From: CAYSJU01 sp964431495
GTDB lineage: Bacteria > Omnitrophota > Gorgyraeia > Tantalellales > Tantalellaceae
NCBI GenBank assembly: GCA_964431495.1
Contig: CAYSJU010000008.1
Location: 1 to 64,000, forward strand
DNA: 64,000 bases
Direction of reading: 5' to 3'
A program made the translations under genes and the position numbers. Shown here in pieces: positions 22,743 through 32,038 of this stretch; the stretch's first letter is position 1, and the number at the start of each line of letters is the position of its first letter. The notes under the pieces are model-generated. The model was not told where the DNA came from. It did no database searches and saw only the letters and a list, made by a program, of their open reading frames with translations.

Positions 22743-22802
22743 CAGTTCGTAGTTCGGAGACAAAAGTAAGAGCATGGTTTTTCAACTACGAACTCCGAAC
22801 TA
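22743..22802 (+). repeat. Family C repeat, copy 3
   Basis: It reads AGTTCGTAGTTCGGAGACAA, AAGTAAGAGCATGGTTTTTC and AACTACGAACTCCGAACTAA, and is the most compact copy. It starts 2 bp after the rpsN stop. The AAAGGAG ribosome site of rpsH follows at once. Confidence 0.85.
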
Positions 22803-22818
22803 ATAAAGGAGATCATAA

Positions 22819-23217
22819 ATGAGCGTTACGGATCTGATAGCCGATCAGTTGACAGTGATAAGAAACGCCATAATGTCAGGCAAGAAAACCGTGATAATAA
22901 AGAGGTCAGGCACACTCGAAAGCATCATCGGTCTTATAAAGAGGGAAGGATTTATCGAGGATTATCAGGTTATCGAGGATAACATGCAGGGTAAGCTGAA
23001 GATATATCTAAAAAGCCTTGAAGACGGGACCCCGGTCATGGAGAACCTTAAGAAGAAATCAACGCCGGGCAGGCGCGTTTACGTTCAGGCAAAGGATGTG
23101 AAAAAGGTCCTGGGAGGTGTAGGCGTCGCTATCATCTCTACAAGTAAGGGGCTGCTGACGGATAAAGAGGCAAAGGAACAGGGCATCGGCGGCGAGATCA
23201 TCTGCCAGGTATGGTAA
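22819..23217 (+). CDS. rpsH: 30S ribosomal protein S8
   Basis: The 132-residue S8 has DLIADQLTVIRNAIMSGKKT at the start and the diagnostic end ISTSKGLLTDKEAKEQGIGG. In E. coli S8 represses the spc operon at the rplE mRNA. In this genome the rplE region offers no obvious mimic that I can see. A family A repeat follows directly. Confidence 0.96.
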   Translation: MSVTDLIADQLTVIRNAIMSGKKTVIIKRSGTLESIIGLIKREGFIEDYQVIEDNMQGKLKIYLKSLEDGTPVMENLKKKSTPGRRVYVQAKDVKKVLGGVGVAIISTSKGLLTDKEAKEQGIGGEIICQVW

Positions 23218-23218
23218 A

Positions 23219-23360
23219 TGAGCACATGATTTACGGACACGATAGTGTTCGGAAATCATAAGTGCGAATTTATCCCGAGCGACCGAGGACGAAATGTCCG
23301 AGGAAGTGCCGAGCCCTCCGGGCGAGGCCGACCCGCCTTAGGCGGAGAGCGAGGGATCTA
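23219..23360 (+). repeat. Dispersed repeat family A, copy 4 (full length)
   Basis: This is a full-length copy. The palindrome ATGATTTACGGACAC...GTGTTCGGAAATCAT is followed by AAGTGCGAATTTATCCCGAG, then CGACCGAGGACGAAATGTCC and GAGCCCTCCGGGCGAGGCCG. A small extra hairpin (CCGCCTTAGGCGG) is inserted before the terminal GAGCGAGGGATCT. It lies in the 259-bp rpsH-rplF gap; the rest of that gap (23361-23476) shows no gene. Confidence 0.9.
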
Positions 23361-23476
23361 AAGACACAAGATGGAAGAAGACAGATTTCTAAGGATGGAT
23401 AAAGGACGGGAGATGAGGGACGAGATCATTGATCATCTTTCGGTACTTATTTCCAATCGAGATAAAGGAGAAGAAG

Positions 23477-24013
23477 ATGTCCAGGGTTGGAAGGAAGCCC
23501 ATAGAGATCCCAGATGGGATAAAAGTTGAAACAGAGGACGGGAAGGTCAAGGTCGAGTCTAAGGGCAATGTTGTCGAGTACGGGGTTCCCGCAGGATTTG
23601 CGGTAGATGTCAAGGACAACACGGTCACGGTCACGAGGCCTTCGGATTCCCGCAGAGACAGGGCTTTGCACGGGACTACCAGGAGCCGCATCAATAATAT
23701 GATTGTGGGGCTCAAGGACGGGTTCAAGAAGAAACTCGAGATCCAGGGTGTCGGTTACAAGGCGCAGATGAAGGGCAAGGTCCTGGCCATGGAAATAGGT
23801 AAATCCCATACTGTTAATTTTGACGTGCCGGAAGGGATAACCATTGAGACCCCGGACGCGAGGGCAATAGTCGTGAAAGGGATCGATAAACAGAAGGTCG
23901 GAGAGGTGGCGGCGGAGATAAGAGCGCTTTATCCTCCGGAACCGTACAAGGGTAAAGGCATACGTTATGTGGGAGAATACGTCCGCCGCAAACAGGGGAA
24001 GAGCATCGCGTAA
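23477..24013 (+). CDS. rplF: 50S ribosomal protein L6
   Basis: The 178-residue L6 starts MSRVGRKPIEIPDGIKVETE after AAAGGAGAAGAAG. The duplicated fold ends with YPPEPYKGKGIRYVGEYVRR, diagnostic of L6, which sits beside the sarcin-ricin loop. An in-frame ATG at 23429 would add 16 residues without a ribosome site. Confidence 0.96.
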   Translation: MSRVGRKPIEIPDGIKVETEDGKVKVESKGNVVEYGVPAGFAVDVKDNTVTVTRPSDSRRDRALHGTTRSRINNMIVGLKDGFKKKLEIQGVGYKAQMKGKVLAMEIGKSHTVNFDVPEGITIETPDARAIVVKGIDKQKVGEVAAEIRALYPPEPYKGKGIRYVGEYVRRKQGKSIA

Positions 24014-24016
24014 GGG

Positions 24017-24040
24017 GCATGGCGCATGGCGCATGGCGCG
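24017..24040 (+). repeat. Family E tandem repeat, copy 1 (GCATGGC units)
   Basis: Units of GCATGGC/GCATGGCGC are repeated three times between rplF and rplR. The same motif occurs at 29054 and at 50779, where it supplies the start codon of lipB. Confidence 0.75.
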
Positions 24041-24062
24041 AAGGATAGATAGAGGAACAAAG

Positions 24063-24425
24063 ATGAAGAAAAAAGAAGCAAGAGCACGACGGAAAAAATC
24101 AATAAGGAAAAAGATTTCCGGGACAGGGGAGAGGCCGAGGATGGCCTTCTATAAAAGTCTCAGGAACATATATGTCCAGATTATAGATGATATTGAAGGC
24201 AGGACTTTATGCGGCCTGTCGTCTCAATCGCAGGCGGTCGGCGGCAGGGTCAATGGTTTGACCAGAAAGAGCGTAGATGTCGCCACTATGCTCGGTGAAG
24301 AGATAGCAAAGATCGCGGGTTCAAGGGGGATAAAAAAAGTGGTATTTGACCGTTCGAGATACCGGTATCACGGCGCGGTCAAGGCTTTTGCCGACAGCGC
24401 CAGAAAAAACGGACTGGAATTCTAA
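24063..24425 (+). CDS. rplR: 50S ribosomal protein L18
   Basis: The 120-residue L18 starts [20 protein letters not shown]. It has [20 protein letters not shown] and the end [20 protein letters not shown]. It binds 5S rRNA with L5. The frame is open upstream through the family E repeat, but 24063 (after GAGGAACAAAG) matches the family length. Confidence 0.96.
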   Translation: MKKKEARARRKKSIRKKISGTGERPRMAFYKSLRNIYVQIIDDIEGRTLCGLSSQSQAVGGRVNGLTRKSVDVATMLGEEIAKIAGSRGIKKVVFDRSRYRYHGAVKAFADSARKNGLEF

Positions 24426-24436
24426 CAGGAGGCTGT

Positions 24437-24997
24437 ATGCTGGAGGAGAACAAGAAAAATAGCGGTGAGAAATCAGTTGCCGAAGGAGCGAGCAAGCAAA
24501 CTCCTAAAGAAAAGAAGGACACCTTTTTCGGCGAGAAACGGCACGGCGCCGAGACCGCCGAAGAATGGGTAGAACGGGTTGTAAAGATAGGCCGGGTTTC
24601 CAAAGTCGTAAAGGGCGGGAAGAATTTTTCATTCAATGCGCTGGTTATTACGGGTGACGCAAAAGGCAGAGTGGGTATCGGGTTCGGAAAATCCAATGAA
24701 GTCGTGGGAGCTATTACCAAGGGGACCGCTGAGGCGAAAAAAAGCTTAAAAAAGGTAAAATTGAGGGGCGATACTATTCCTCACGAGATCATCGGGAAGT
24801 TCAAGGCGACCTCAGTGATGCTGAAGCCCGCGGGGCCAGGCACGGGTGTTATAGCCGGCGGAGCCGTAAGGGCGCTTTGCGACGCCGTGGGCATAAAGAA
24901 CATTCTGACAAAAAGTCTCGGCTCAAGAAATCCCGTGAATGTAGTTAAAGCCACAATGGACGGATTTTTGAAGTTAAGGTTGAAAAGAAGAGGATAA
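24437..24997 (+). CDS. rpsE: 30S ribosomal protein S5 with N-terminal extension
   Basis: The 186-residue S5 has blocks [20 protein letters not shown] and [20 protein letters not shown], and the C-terminal [20 protein letters not shown]. The first 35 or so residues are an extra charged, low-complexity segment ([19 protein letters not shown]). S5 helps decoding accuracy and mRNA unwinding. In most bacteria rpmD follows; here rplO follows after one base. Confidence 0.95.
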   Translation: MLEENKKNSGEKSVAEGASKQTPKEKKDTFFGEKRHGAETAEEWVERVVKIGRVSKVVKGGKNFSFNALVITGDAKGRVGIGFGKSNEVVGAITKGTAEAKKSLKKVKLRGDTIPHEIIGKFKATSVMLKPAGPGTGVIAGGAVRALCDAVGIKNILTKSLGSRNPVNVVKATMDGFLKLRLKRRG

Positions 24998-24998
24998 G

Positions 24999-25457
24999 AT
25001 GGTCTTTAAGATAGAGAATATAAAAAAGCCGGACGGTGTGAAGAGGAACAGGAAGATTAAAGGCAGGGGCATCGGTTCCGGACGCGGCAAGACCGCTGGC
25101 CGGGGGCACAAGGGAGCAAAGCAGCGTTCAGGAGGAGGGACTTATACACCCGGTTACGAGGGAGGGCAGATGCCGTTGGTAAGGCGCGTTCCCAAGAGAG
25201 GGTTTACGAATAAGTTCAAGAAAGAAAGGAACATTATCAACATCGACGTCCTCGAGAACATGAAGGCGGTTGAAGACGGCGCCGTGATCGACAAGGAGTT
25301 CCTTTTGAACAGCGGGGTCCTGAAAAAGAAAAGACTGGAGCTGAAGGTGCTCGGGGACGGCAAACTGAGCAAATCCATAACCGTTAAGGCCAATGCTTTT
25401 TCAGAGAGCGCGAAAAAAGCGATCGAAGAAGCGGGCGGTAAAACCGTAATTATATAA
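24999..25457 (+). CDS. rplO: 50S ribosomal protein L15
   Basis: This 152-residue protein has the Gly/Arg-rich N-terminal block GRGIGSGRGKTAGRGHKGAK and GYEGGQMPLVRRVPKRGFTN. L15 is a late large-subunit assembly protein. It directly follows rpsE, so the gene for L30 (rpmD) is absent from its usual slot. Confidence 0.96.
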   Translation: MVFKIENIKKPDGVKRNRKIKGRGIGSGRGKTAGRGHKGAKQRSGGGTYTPGYEGGQMPLVRRVPKRGFTNKFKKERNIINIDVLENMKAVEDGAVIDKEFLLNSGVLKKKRLELKVLGDGKLSKSITVKANAFSESAKKAIEEAGGKTVII

Positions 25458-25472
25458 TTAAGGAGTTTTGAA

Positions 25473-26822
25473 GTGCTGGAATCCTTTAAAAATATGTTTA
25501 AGATCCCGGATCTGAAGCGAAAGATACTGGTCACTTTCGGGCTCATAGCCGTTTACCGGATAGGAGCGTTCATACCCACGCCGGGAATAGATGGCATGAA
25601 ACTGGCCCAGTTCTTTGACAATATAGCGAGAACGCAGGGCGGGACGCTTTTCGGGCTGATGAACATGTTCTCCGGTGGAGCTATGAGACGCCTTACCATA
25701 TTCGCTCTGGGGATAATGCCGTACATCTCTTCGTCTATTATTCTGCAGCTTTTGACGACCGTAATCCCGGCCTTGGAACGCCTGGCCAAGCAGGGTGAGG
25801 AAGGGCGTAAGAAGATAACACAGTTAACCAGGTACGGCACGATCGTGCTTTCGATAATACAGGCGTTTTTCATAGCCCTGTGGCTGGAGAACCCGGCGCG
25901 TTTCCAGGGCATGCAGATCGTCGCAAGCCCGGGATGGGGGTTCCGTTTACTTACTGTTATCACGCTTACCACTGGCACGGCTTTTATTATGTGGCTGGGG
26001 GAACAGATACAGGAGAAAGGCATAGGTAACGGGATATCGCTCATAATCACCGCGGGTATCGTCTCAAGACTCCCGGCAGCCGTGTTCCAGGTCATAACCC
26101 TGCTTACTCCGGGCACGAGTGGCGAGACCAGCATGGACCCGTTCAAGCTGATATTCCTGCTGTTCATGTTCGTCGTAGTGGTCGTGGCGGTCGTGGTAAT
26201 AACGCAGGGGCAGAGAAAAATACCGATCCAGTATGCTAAAAGGGTCGTGGGCAGGAAGATATACGGAGGGCAGAGCACCTATATTCCTTTAAGGGTTAAT
26301 CAGGGCGGGGTTATTCCCATAATTTTCGCACAGTCCATAATAATGTTCCCGGCGACCATCGCGGGGATAGTTCCCAACAGGGCCATACAGGGCGTGGCAA
26401 GTTCCCTGATGATGGGCAGGCCACTTTACTACGTGGTTTATTCGTTCATGATACTGTTTTTCGCGTATTTTTATGCCGCCATAACCTTTAACCCCATAGA
26501 CATGGCGAATAATATGAAACGCTACGGAGGATTTGTCCCTGGAATCAGGCCGGGCCGGCAGACCGCGGAATACCTGGACTTCATCATGACACGGATAACG
26601 CTTCCGGGTGCGGTGTTCTTAACGATAATCGCGGTCCTGCCGACTGTTATTAACACCAGGCTTGGCATCCCGTACCTTGTGGCCAGTTTTTTCGGAGGCA
26701 CGGGACTTTTGATCATTGTCGGTGTTATGCTTGATACCATGAGACAGATCGAGTCTCATCTTTTGATGAGGCACTATGAGGGATTCATGAAAAAAGGAAG
26801 AGTAAGGGGACGGTTGGCATGA
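25473..26822 (+). CDS. secY: Preprotein translocase subunit SecY
   Basis: The 449-residue, ten-helix channel protein starts with GTG after TTAAGGAG. It has the signature YRIGAFIPTPGIDGMK, the plug region GGAMRRLTIFALGIMPYISS, and the C-terminal cytoplasmic tail HYEGFMKKGRVRGR. SecY partners with SecE (385-576). The end overlaps adk by 4 bp (ATGA). Confidence 0.97.
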   Translation: MLESFKNMFKIPDLKRKILVTFGLIAVYRIGAFIPTPGIDGMKLAQFFDNIARTQGGTLFGLMNMFSGGAMRRLTIFALGIMPYISSSIILQLLTTVIPALERLAKQGEEGRKKITQLTRYGTIVLSIIQAFFIALWLENPARFQGMQIVASPGWGFRLLTVITLTTGTAFIMWLGEQIQEKGIGNGISLIITAGIVSRLPAAVFQVITLLTPGTSGETSMDPFKLIFLLFMFVVVVVAVVVITQGQRKIPIQYAKRVVGRKIYGGQSTYIPLRVNQGGVIPIIFAQSIIMFPATIAGIVPNRAIQGVASSLMMGRPLYYVVYSFMILFFAYFYAAITFNPIDMANNMKRYGGFVPGIRPGRQTAEYLDFIMTRITLPGAVFLTIIAVLPTVINTRLGIPYLVASFFGGTGLLIIVGVMLDTMRQIESHLLMRHYEGFMKKGRVRGRLA

Positions 26823-27493
26823 CGGAAGCGAAGCAGGTGAACATGGTCCTTCTGGGCCCTCCTGGAGCGGGCAAGGGCACGCAGGCCGCGCTCCTTATTG
26901 AAGAGTTCGGCCTTCTTCATGTTTCAACAGGCGATATGCTCAGGGAAGCCGTGAAAGAAGGCAATGAGATAGGACAGAAAGTGTCCGGGTACATGAACAG
27001 CGGAGAGTTGGTCCCGGATGAAATAGTCACGGCACTGGTGATCGAAAGGATGAGCAAGCCAGACGCCAAAAGAGGAGTTATACTCGATGGATATCCGCGG
27101 ACCCGAGCCCAGGCAGAATCCCTTGATTCATCGCTGGAAGGATCCGGCAAGTCGCTGACGGTGGTCCTCTATTTCAAGACCTCTGAGGATACGGCGGTCC
27201 AGAGACTGTCCGGGAGGAGGGTGTGCAGGGCCTGCGGCAAGAATTATCATGTGACGAATATGCCGCCCGCGAAAGAGGGTATATGCGACGCGTGCAGCGG
27301 CCGGTTGTACCAGAGGGAAGACGACAAGCCTGAAACAGCGAAAAAAAGGCTTGTTGTTTATAATGAGAGCACTAAAGATCTTATTGAATATTACCGGGAT
27401 AAGGGCCAACTGAGAGAGGTTGCCGGCGATATCCAGGCAGAAAAGCTCTTTGAAGACGTAAAAGCTCTTTTCCGGAAAGAGGACATGATATAG
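26819..27493 (+). CDS. adk: Adenylate kinase (zinc LID type)
   Basis: This 224-residue enzyme interconverts AMP, ATP and ADP. It has P-loop GPPGAGKGTQ, the NMP motif STGDMLREAV and YPRTRAQAE. The long LID domain carries four Cys (CRAC and CDAC), so it should bind structural zinc. It overlaps secY by 4 bp, and map starts immediately after its stop, the common secY-adk-map order. Confidence 0.97.
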   Translation: MTEAKQVNMVLLGPPGAGKGTQAALLIEEFGLLHVSTGDMLREAVKEGNEIGQKVSGYMNSGELVPDEIVTALVIERMSKPDAKRGVILDGYPRTRAQAESLDSSLEGSGKSLTVVLYFKTSEDTAVQRLSGRRVCRACGKNYHVTNMPPAKEGICDACSGRLYQREDDKPETAKKRLVVYNESTKDLIEYYRDKGQLREVAGDIQAEKLFEDVKALFRKEDMI

Positions 27494-28237
27494 ATGACTA
27501 TTTTGACGGACGAAGAGAGCATCCGGAAGATCCGGGAAACGGGGAGGATCATACAGGGGATATTTGAATGGCTCCGGGGCCATATCCGGGAAGGGATGTC
27601 TACTGCCGCCATTGACAGGGAAGTGGAGTCGATCATACGGGAACAAGGCGGCGAGCCGGCTTTCAAGGGATATAAAGGATATCCCGCTTCAATATGCGCA
27701 TCGCCGAACGAGGTAGTCGTCCACGGTATCCCGTCTGATGATATCATCCTGAAAGATGGCGATATCATCAGCATAGACGTTGGCGTAAAAAAGAACGGTT
27801 TTTTTACGGACAGCGCCAGGACCTTCGCTGTCGGCGAGATCAGTGAAGAGGCCCGGGACCTGATCAATGTTACTAAAGACAGCCTGCGTGAGGGAATGAA
27901 GGAAGCGTTCGAAGGCAACAGGGTGTCGGACATCTCGAACGCGATAGAACAAAGGGTCAGAAAAAGCGGATACGAGGAAGTAAGGGCGTATGTCGGCCAT
28001 GGTATCGGGCGTGCGCTGCACGAATCTCCGGAAGTCCCGAACTGGGGTGAAGGAGGCAGTGGCCCGGTGTTAAAAGAGGGACTTCTGCTGGCGATAGAAC
28101 CAATGGTGAATATCGGTACACGTGAAGTAAAGGTCATGCAGGACGGGTGGACCACTCTTACAAAGGATGGAAAGCTGTCCGCCCATTTTGAGGATACCGT
28201 TATTATCGGAAAGGAAAAAGCGGAGGCGTTGACATGA
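27494..28237 (+). CDS. map: Methionine aminopeptidase, type I
   Basis: The 247-residue enzyme removes N-terminal Met from nascent proteins. All metal and catalytic positions are visible: His in [11 protein letters not shown], two Asp in [19 protein letters not shown], His in [14 protein letters not shown], Glu in AIEPMVNIG and Glu in HFEDTVII. It lacks the N-terminal SH3-binding zinc domain seen in some type I forms. It overlaps infA by 4 bp. Confidence 0.97.
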   Translation: MTILTDEESIRKIRETGRIIQGIFEWLRGHIREGMSTAAIDREVESIIREQGGEPAFKGYKGYPASICASPNEVVVHGIPSDDIILKDGDIISIDVGVKKNGFFTDSARTFAVGEISEEARDLINVTKDSLREGMKEAFEGNRVSDISNAIEQRVRKSGYEEVRAYVGHGIGRALHESPEVPNWGEGGSGPVLKEGLLLAIEPMVNIGTREVKVMQDGWTTLTKDGKLSAHFEDTVIIGKEKAEALT

Positions 28238-28455
28238 GTCCAAAGGAAGAACCTATTGTCGTTGAAGGAAAAATTGCCGAGGTTCTGCCGAACGCGATGT
28301 TCAGGGTCAAGCTGGAAAGCGGGCATCTTGTGCTGGCCCATGTCTCCGGAAAGATGAGGATGTATTTTATACGTATAGTTCCCGGCGATACCGTTACAGT
28401 GGAGTTATCGCCCTACGATTTGAACAGAGGAAGGATTATCAGGAGAAATAAATAG
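28234..28455 (+). CDS. infA: Translation initiation factor IF-1
   Basis: The 73-residue S1-fold protein has [20 protein letters not shown] and [20 protein letters not shown], the family core, and ends [14 protein letters not shown]-1 binds the 30S A site during initiation. It overlaps the map stop by 4 bp. Confidence 0.96.
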   Translation: MSPKEEPIVVEGKIAEVLPNAMFRVKLESGHLVLAHVSGKMRMYFIRIVPGDTVTVELSPYDLNRGRIIRRNK

Positions 28456-28457
28456 CC

Positions 28458-28571
28458 ATGAAAGTCAGATCCAGCGTGCGGGCGATATGTCCAAAGTGCA
28501 AAATAGTGAAAAGAAAAGGTGTGGTCAGGGTTATTTGTAAAGACCCGAAGCACAAACAGAGGCAGGGGTGA
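28458..28571 (+). CDS. rpmJ: 50S ribosomal protein L36
   Basis: This 37-residue protein starts [20 protein letters not shown] and ends [10 protein letters not shown]. The zinc ligands Cys11, Cys14, Cys27 and His32 are all present, so it is the metal-binding form. It starts 2 bp after the infA stop. Confidence 0.96.
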   Translation: MKVRSSVRAICPKCKIVKRKGVVRVICKDPKHKQRQG

Positions 28572-28576
28572 AGAAG

Positions 28577-28629
28577 TCTATAGTCGATAGTCCATAGACG
28601 ATAGGCCATCGACCATTGACTATTGACTA
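28577..28629 (+). repeat. Family D simple repeat, copy 2
   Basis: The copy reads GTCTATAGTCGATAGTCCAT, AGACGATAGGCCATCGACCA and TTGACTATTGACTAA. It is a chain of imperfect AGTC-ATAG and GACTATTG units, partly self-complementary. It lies between rpmJ and rpsM and matches the shorter copy at 17041. Confidence 0.75.
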
Positions 28630-28653
28630 ATAGGCGTTAAAGAGGAGAAAACA

Positions 28654-29052
28654 ATGCCGAGGATAATAGGGATTGACATACCGAAGGAAAAAAGGATAGA
28701 GATAGCTTTAACCTATATTTTTGGTATAGGCAGGACCATGTCCAACAGGATACTGGAAGAAGCCGGGATCTCTCCAGATAAAAGAGCGAAGGACCTTGAT
28801 GACCAGGAAGTAACGACTATTACGCATATCATACAGGAAAGATACAGGGTCGAGGGAGACCTTCGCAGGGAACATCTTGGCAACATCAAGAGGTTGATGG
28901 GCATCGGTACTTACCGGGGCATGCGGCATAAAAAAAACCTTCCAACAAGGGGGCAGAGGACCCGGTCGAACGCCAGGACGCGCAAAGGCCCGAAAAAGAC
29001 CATAGGGGTTGCCAGGGCTAAGACGACCAGAAAAGTGATGAAGCCGGAATAG
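28654..29052 (+). CDS. rpsM: 30S ribosomal protein S13
   Basis: The 132-residue S13 starts [20 protein letters not shown] and has the tail block [20 protein letters not shown], which contacts P-site tRNA. AAAGAGGAG precedes it. It opens the alpha operon order rpsM-rpsK-rpsD-rpoA-rplQ. Confidence 0.97.
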   Translation: MPRIIGIDIPKEKRIEIALTYIFGIGRTMSNRILEEAGISPDKRAKDLDDQEVTTITHIIQERYRVEGDLRREHLGNIKRLMGIGTYRGMRHKKNLPTRGQRTRSNARTRKGPKKTIGVARAKTTRKVMKPE

Positions 29053-29053
29053 A

Positions 29054-29068
29054 GCATGGCGCATGGCG
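29054..29068 (+). repeat. Family E tandem repeat, copy 2 (GCATGGC units)
   Basis: GCATGGCGCATGGC follows 1 bp after the rpsM stop. It is the short form of the motif seen at 24017 and 50779. Confidence 0.65.
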
Positions 29069-29105
29069 TCGGAGCTCGAAAGAAGAAAGATAAGGGAGAA
29101 ATAAA

Positions 29106-29498
29106 GTGCAGAAGAAAGCAAAGACAAGAAGGCGTAAGAAGATACTGACAAAGGTCCCAAGCGGGATAGCATTTGTGCATGCTACGTTCAATAATACCAT
29201 TATTACAGTGACAGACCAGAAAGGCAAGGTCCTGTGCTGGAGTTCAGCTGGCACGTCCGGCTTTAAAGGGTCAAGGAAATCTACCCCTTTCGCGGCCAGC
29301 ATAGCGGCAAGAGACGCCGCGAAGAAGGCAAGAGACCATGGTATAAGCGAGATAGCGATCCGTGTTAAAGGCCCGGGCCCGGGCAAGGAGAGCGCCGTAA
29401 GAAGCATACGGGCCGAGGGTTTCAATGTGAAGGGGATTATGGATGTTACCCCTGTGCCGCATAACGGCTGCAGGCCGAAGAAGCGCCGCAGGGTCTAA
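29106..29498 (+). CDS. rpsK: 30S ribosomal protein S11
   Basis: The 130-residue S11 starts at GTG after GGGAGAAATAAA. It has [20 protein letters not shown] and the end [18 protein letters not shown], which is diagnostic. S11 forms the platform near the E site. No better ATG exists upstream. Confidence 0.95.
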   Translation: MQKKAKTRRRKKILTKVPSGIAFVHATFNNTIITVTDQKGKVLCWSSAGTSGFKGSRKSTPFAASIAARDAAKKARDHGISEIAIRVKGPGPGKESAVRSIRAEGFNVKGIMDVTPVPHNGCRPKKRRRV

Positions 29499-29555
29499 TG
29501 AGTTCGCAGTTGGGAGTTCGTAGAAGAACTGACTCCGAACTATGAACTACGAACT
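29499..29555 (+). repeat. Family C-like repeat, copy 4 (diverged)
   Basis: The gap before rpsD holds AGTTCGCAGTTGGGAGTTCG, then CTCCGAACTATGAACTACGA. It has the same GTTCGTAG/CTACGAAC arms as family C but lacks the AGACAAAAGTAAGAGC core. It may be a related but separate element. Confidence 0.6.
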
Positions 29556-29569
29556 GAAAAGGAAAATAA

Positions 29570-30202
29570 ATGGCTAGAAGATTGGGATCGTCATGCAGGC
29601 TATGCAGAAGAGAAGGCGAAAAGCTTTTTCTGAAGGGGATAAGATGCACTACGGACAGGTGTGCGATGATGAAAAGAGGATACGCTCCGGGACAGCATGG
29701 CAGAGGGAGGAGACGGACCAAGACATCCAACTACGCGTTACAGCTGAGGGAAAAGCAGAAGGCGAAGAGGATTTACGGTCTGCTGGAGCGCCAGTTCAGG
29801 AATTATTTTAAAAAGGCCGAAAAGGCAAAGGGTGTCACCGGAGAGGTCCTTCTTCAGTTGCTGGAAAGGCGCCTCGATAACATGATTTACCGGGCCTGCT
29901 TCGCTGAATCGCGGGCAAAGGCCAGGCAGATTGTGATGCACCGCTTTGTCAAGGTTAACGGCCGCAAGGTGGACATACCCTCCTATCTTGTCGGTACGGG
30001 GGACAAGATAGAGATGACGGGGAAAGACGAGCAGATCAAGGCCTTCCGCGAGACTTTCAAGGTTTTAGGGGACCGTGGTATCCCGGAGTGGATAGAAGTT
30101 TCACCCGAGGACCTCACGGTCGAGATCAAAAAGCTTCCGGAAAAGAAAGATATCGGTATGGTCATAGAGGAAAGCCTTATTGTCGAGCTCTATTCCAAAT
30201 AA
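29570..30202 (+). CDS. rpsD: 30S ribosomal protein S4
   Basis: The 210-residue S4 has an N-terminal zinc cluster ([12 protein letters not shown], then CTTDRC) and the S4 RNA-binding core [20 protein letters not shown] and [19 protein letters not shown]4 initiates 30S assembly and can regulate the alpha operon. GGAAAATAA precedes the start. Confidence 0.97.
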   Translation: MARRLGSSCRLCRREGEKLFLKGIRCTTDRCAMMKRGYAPGQHGRGRRRTKTSNYALQLREKQKAKRIYGLLERQFRNYFKKAEKAKGVTGEVLLQLLERRLDNMIYRACFAESRAKARQIVMHRFVKVNGRKVDIPSYLVGTGDKIEMTGKDEQIKAFRETFKVLGDRGIPEWIEVSPEDLTVEIKKLPEKKDIGMVIEESLIVELYSK

Positions 30203-30219
30203 ACAGGAGGATACACGAA

Positions 30220-31194
30220 ATGGCTGTGAAACTTAAAAGCTTCGAGTTGCCGAAAAAGATCGTTTTTGAAGAGGGAACATATTCCCCGACCTACGGGAAG
30301 GTCATAGCGGAGCCCTTTGAAAAAGGGTACGGGATCACGATCGGGAATTCCCTCAGAAGGATATTGCTTTCCTCCATAGAGGGGACGGCAGTGACCAAAG
30401 TGAAGATTACCGGTGCGCTGCATGAATTCTCGGCCATTCCCGGTGTCCTGGAAGATACTTCCCAGATCATTATGAACATAAAAGGGATAGTGCTCAGGTC
30501 ACATTTCAAGAACCCGAAGCCGATGTTCCTTTCAGTGAGCAAAAAAGGAGAAGTGACGGGCAAGGACATAAAGACCGATGAGACGGTCGAGATCGTTAAT
30601 CCCGGCCACCATATAGCGACATTGACCGAGGACAAAAAACTGGAGATCGAGATGACAGTTGACCGCGGGCGCGGCTATGTCCCGGCGGAGAGGAACAAGA
30701 CCGGAGATGAAGCGGTCGGTGTCATAGCCATGGATTCGTTGTTTTCGCCCGTGAAGAAAGTGAATATCGATGTGAAGGATACCAGGGTGGGTTACATCAC
30801 CGATTATGACAAGCTTATTCTTGAGATATGGACGAACGGCAGCATGGAGCCCAAGGAGATACTGCTTTACGCGGCGAATATACTCCAACGCCATCTTGAC
30901 GTGTTCATGACGATCGGCAAGCTTCCGGAAGAGATAGAAGAAGAGGAAGAAGAATCCAAGGACAGGGAAGAACTTAAGAAGAAATTGGACAAACCCATCT
31001 CTGAACTCGAGCTGTCGGTCAGGAGTTCCAATTGTCTGGCCGAGGCCAGCATAAGGATGATAGGTGACCTTGTGAAGAAGAAGGAAACGGAGATGCTGAA
31101 ATACAAGAATTTCGGGAAGAAGTCATTGACCGAGATCAATAAGATCCTTTCGTCTATGGGACTGCATCTTGGCATGGAGCTCGAGGAAGAATGA
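30220..31194 (+). CDS. rpoA: DNA-directed RNA polymerase subunit alpha
   Basis: The 324-residue alpha subunit starts [20 protein letters not shown] after AGGAGG. The N-terminal dimer domain shows [20 protein letters not shown]. The C-terminal domain shows [20 protein letters not shown] and [20 protein letters not shown]. The linker is Glu-rich ([15 protein letters not shown]). An open frame from 30088 inside rpsD is rejected. Confidence 0.97.
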   Translation: MAVKLKSFELPKKIVFEEGTYSPTYGKVIAEPFEKGYGITIGNSLRRILLSSIEGTAVTKVKITGALHEFSAIPGVLEDTSQIIMNIKGIVLRSHFKNPKPMFLSVSKKGEVTGKDIKTDETVEIVNPGHHIATLTEDKKLEIEMTVDRGRGYVPAERNKTGDEAVGVIAMDSLFSPVKKVNIDVKDTRVGYITDYDKLILEIWTNGSMEPKEILLYAANILQRHLDVFMTIGKLPEEIEEEEEESKDREELKKKLDKPISELELSVRSSNCLAEASIRMIGDLVKKKETEMLKYKNFGKKSLTEINKILSSMGLHLGMELEEE

Positions 31195-31223
31195 TAAAGC
31201 GATGATATCAGGAAAGGCAGGTA

Positions 31224-31874
31224 ATGAGGCACAGGAAGAATAAAGGGAGGATAAGCAGGAATATAAGCCACCGGAAGGCCTTGCTGAAGAACATGGCTAA
31301 CGCCCTGTTTACACACCAGAGGATCGAGACCACGATGGCTAAAGCCAAGGCGTTGCGAAGCTTCGCGGAACCTCTGATAACGCTGGCCAAAAAGGATCCC
31401 GGCTCGGTTTTTGCTAAGAGAGAGGCCTATAGAAAGCTTTGCAACAGGGATGTTGTCACAATACTGTTCCGGGACCTTGCCCCGTTATTTAAGGACGTTC
31501 CGGGAGGATACACCCGTATCATGCTGCTGGGCGCGAGAAAAGGTGACGGAGCCAGTATGGTGATAATGGAGCTGACCAAAAGGACCATATCGGATGAGGA
31601 GCTTCTGGGGGCGCCTAAAGCGCCAAAGAAGAAAGAGCTTTTAAAGAAAACGTCCAAAAAGGAAAAAGAACCGAAAAAAGAAGCGAAGAAAGAGGTCAAA
31701 GAACCGAAAGAAGAGATAGAAAAGGAAAAGGCGTATGCCGCTCCTGACATAGATATTGAAAAGAAGGAAGAACACTTCGTTGAAGACGTAAAAAAAGAAA
31801 AGGCCAAAAAAGAACAGAAGAAGATAACCAAGAGGGGATTTTTCAGAAGATTCCAGCGAAAATCCATGGATTGA
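31224..31874 (+). CDS. rplQ: 50S ribosomal protein L17 with long charged C-terminal tail
   Basis: Residues 1-115 or so are a normal L17 (RHRKNKGRISRNISHRKALL and GGYTRIMLLGARKGDGASMV). The remaining hundred residues are a Lys/Glu-rich tail starting GAPKAPKKKELLKKTSKKEK and ending in the basic stretch TKRGFFRRFQRKSMD. Most bacterial L17 proteins are 115-130 residues, so this one (216) is nearly double. It closes the alpha operon. Confidence 0.95.
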   Translation: MRHRKNKGRISRNISHRKALLKNMANALFTHQRIETTMAKAKALRSFAEPLITLAKKDPGSVFAKREAYRKLCNRDVVTILFRDLAPLFKDVPGGYTRIMLLGARKGDGASMVIMELTKRTISDEELLGAPKAPKKKELLKKTSKKEKEPKKEAKKEVKEPKEEIEKEKAYAAPDIDIEKKEEHFVEDVKKEKAKKEQKKITKRGFFRRFQRKSMD

Positions 31875-32038
31875 TCTCTTAGATATCAGTCTTCAGCTAT
31901 CAGCTATACACAGATGAAAACAGGCCCCACGCTAACGCCGCATTTTCGCAGATTAGCACAGATAATAATAAATCCTAAATTTTTAGTTTCAATTTTTCCT
32001 TTTAAATTTTAAGATTTTCATTGCAGGAGAGGCAGTAC
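31875..32038 (+). repeat. rplQ-mutS spacer: family G repeat (inverted copy) and AT-rich filler
   Basis: 31885-31908 (ATCAGTCTTCAGCTATCAGC) is the reverse complement of the motif at 56261-56292 (AGCTGAAAGCTGAAGACTGA). It is followed by a CACAGATGA...CGCAGATTAGCACAGATAA type simple repeat, then an AT-rich stretch. I see no gene and no clear hairpin-plus-T-run terminator here. Confidence 0.65.

Noticed and set aside
23967..24062. Extended L18 start in frame inside rplF
   Set aside because: It reads through the end of rplF and a GCATGGC repeat; L18 begins at 24063.
28577..28629. Possible rRNA or tRNA in the rpmJ-rpsM gap
   Set aside because: It is a chain of short imperfect repeats and folds into no cloverleaf.
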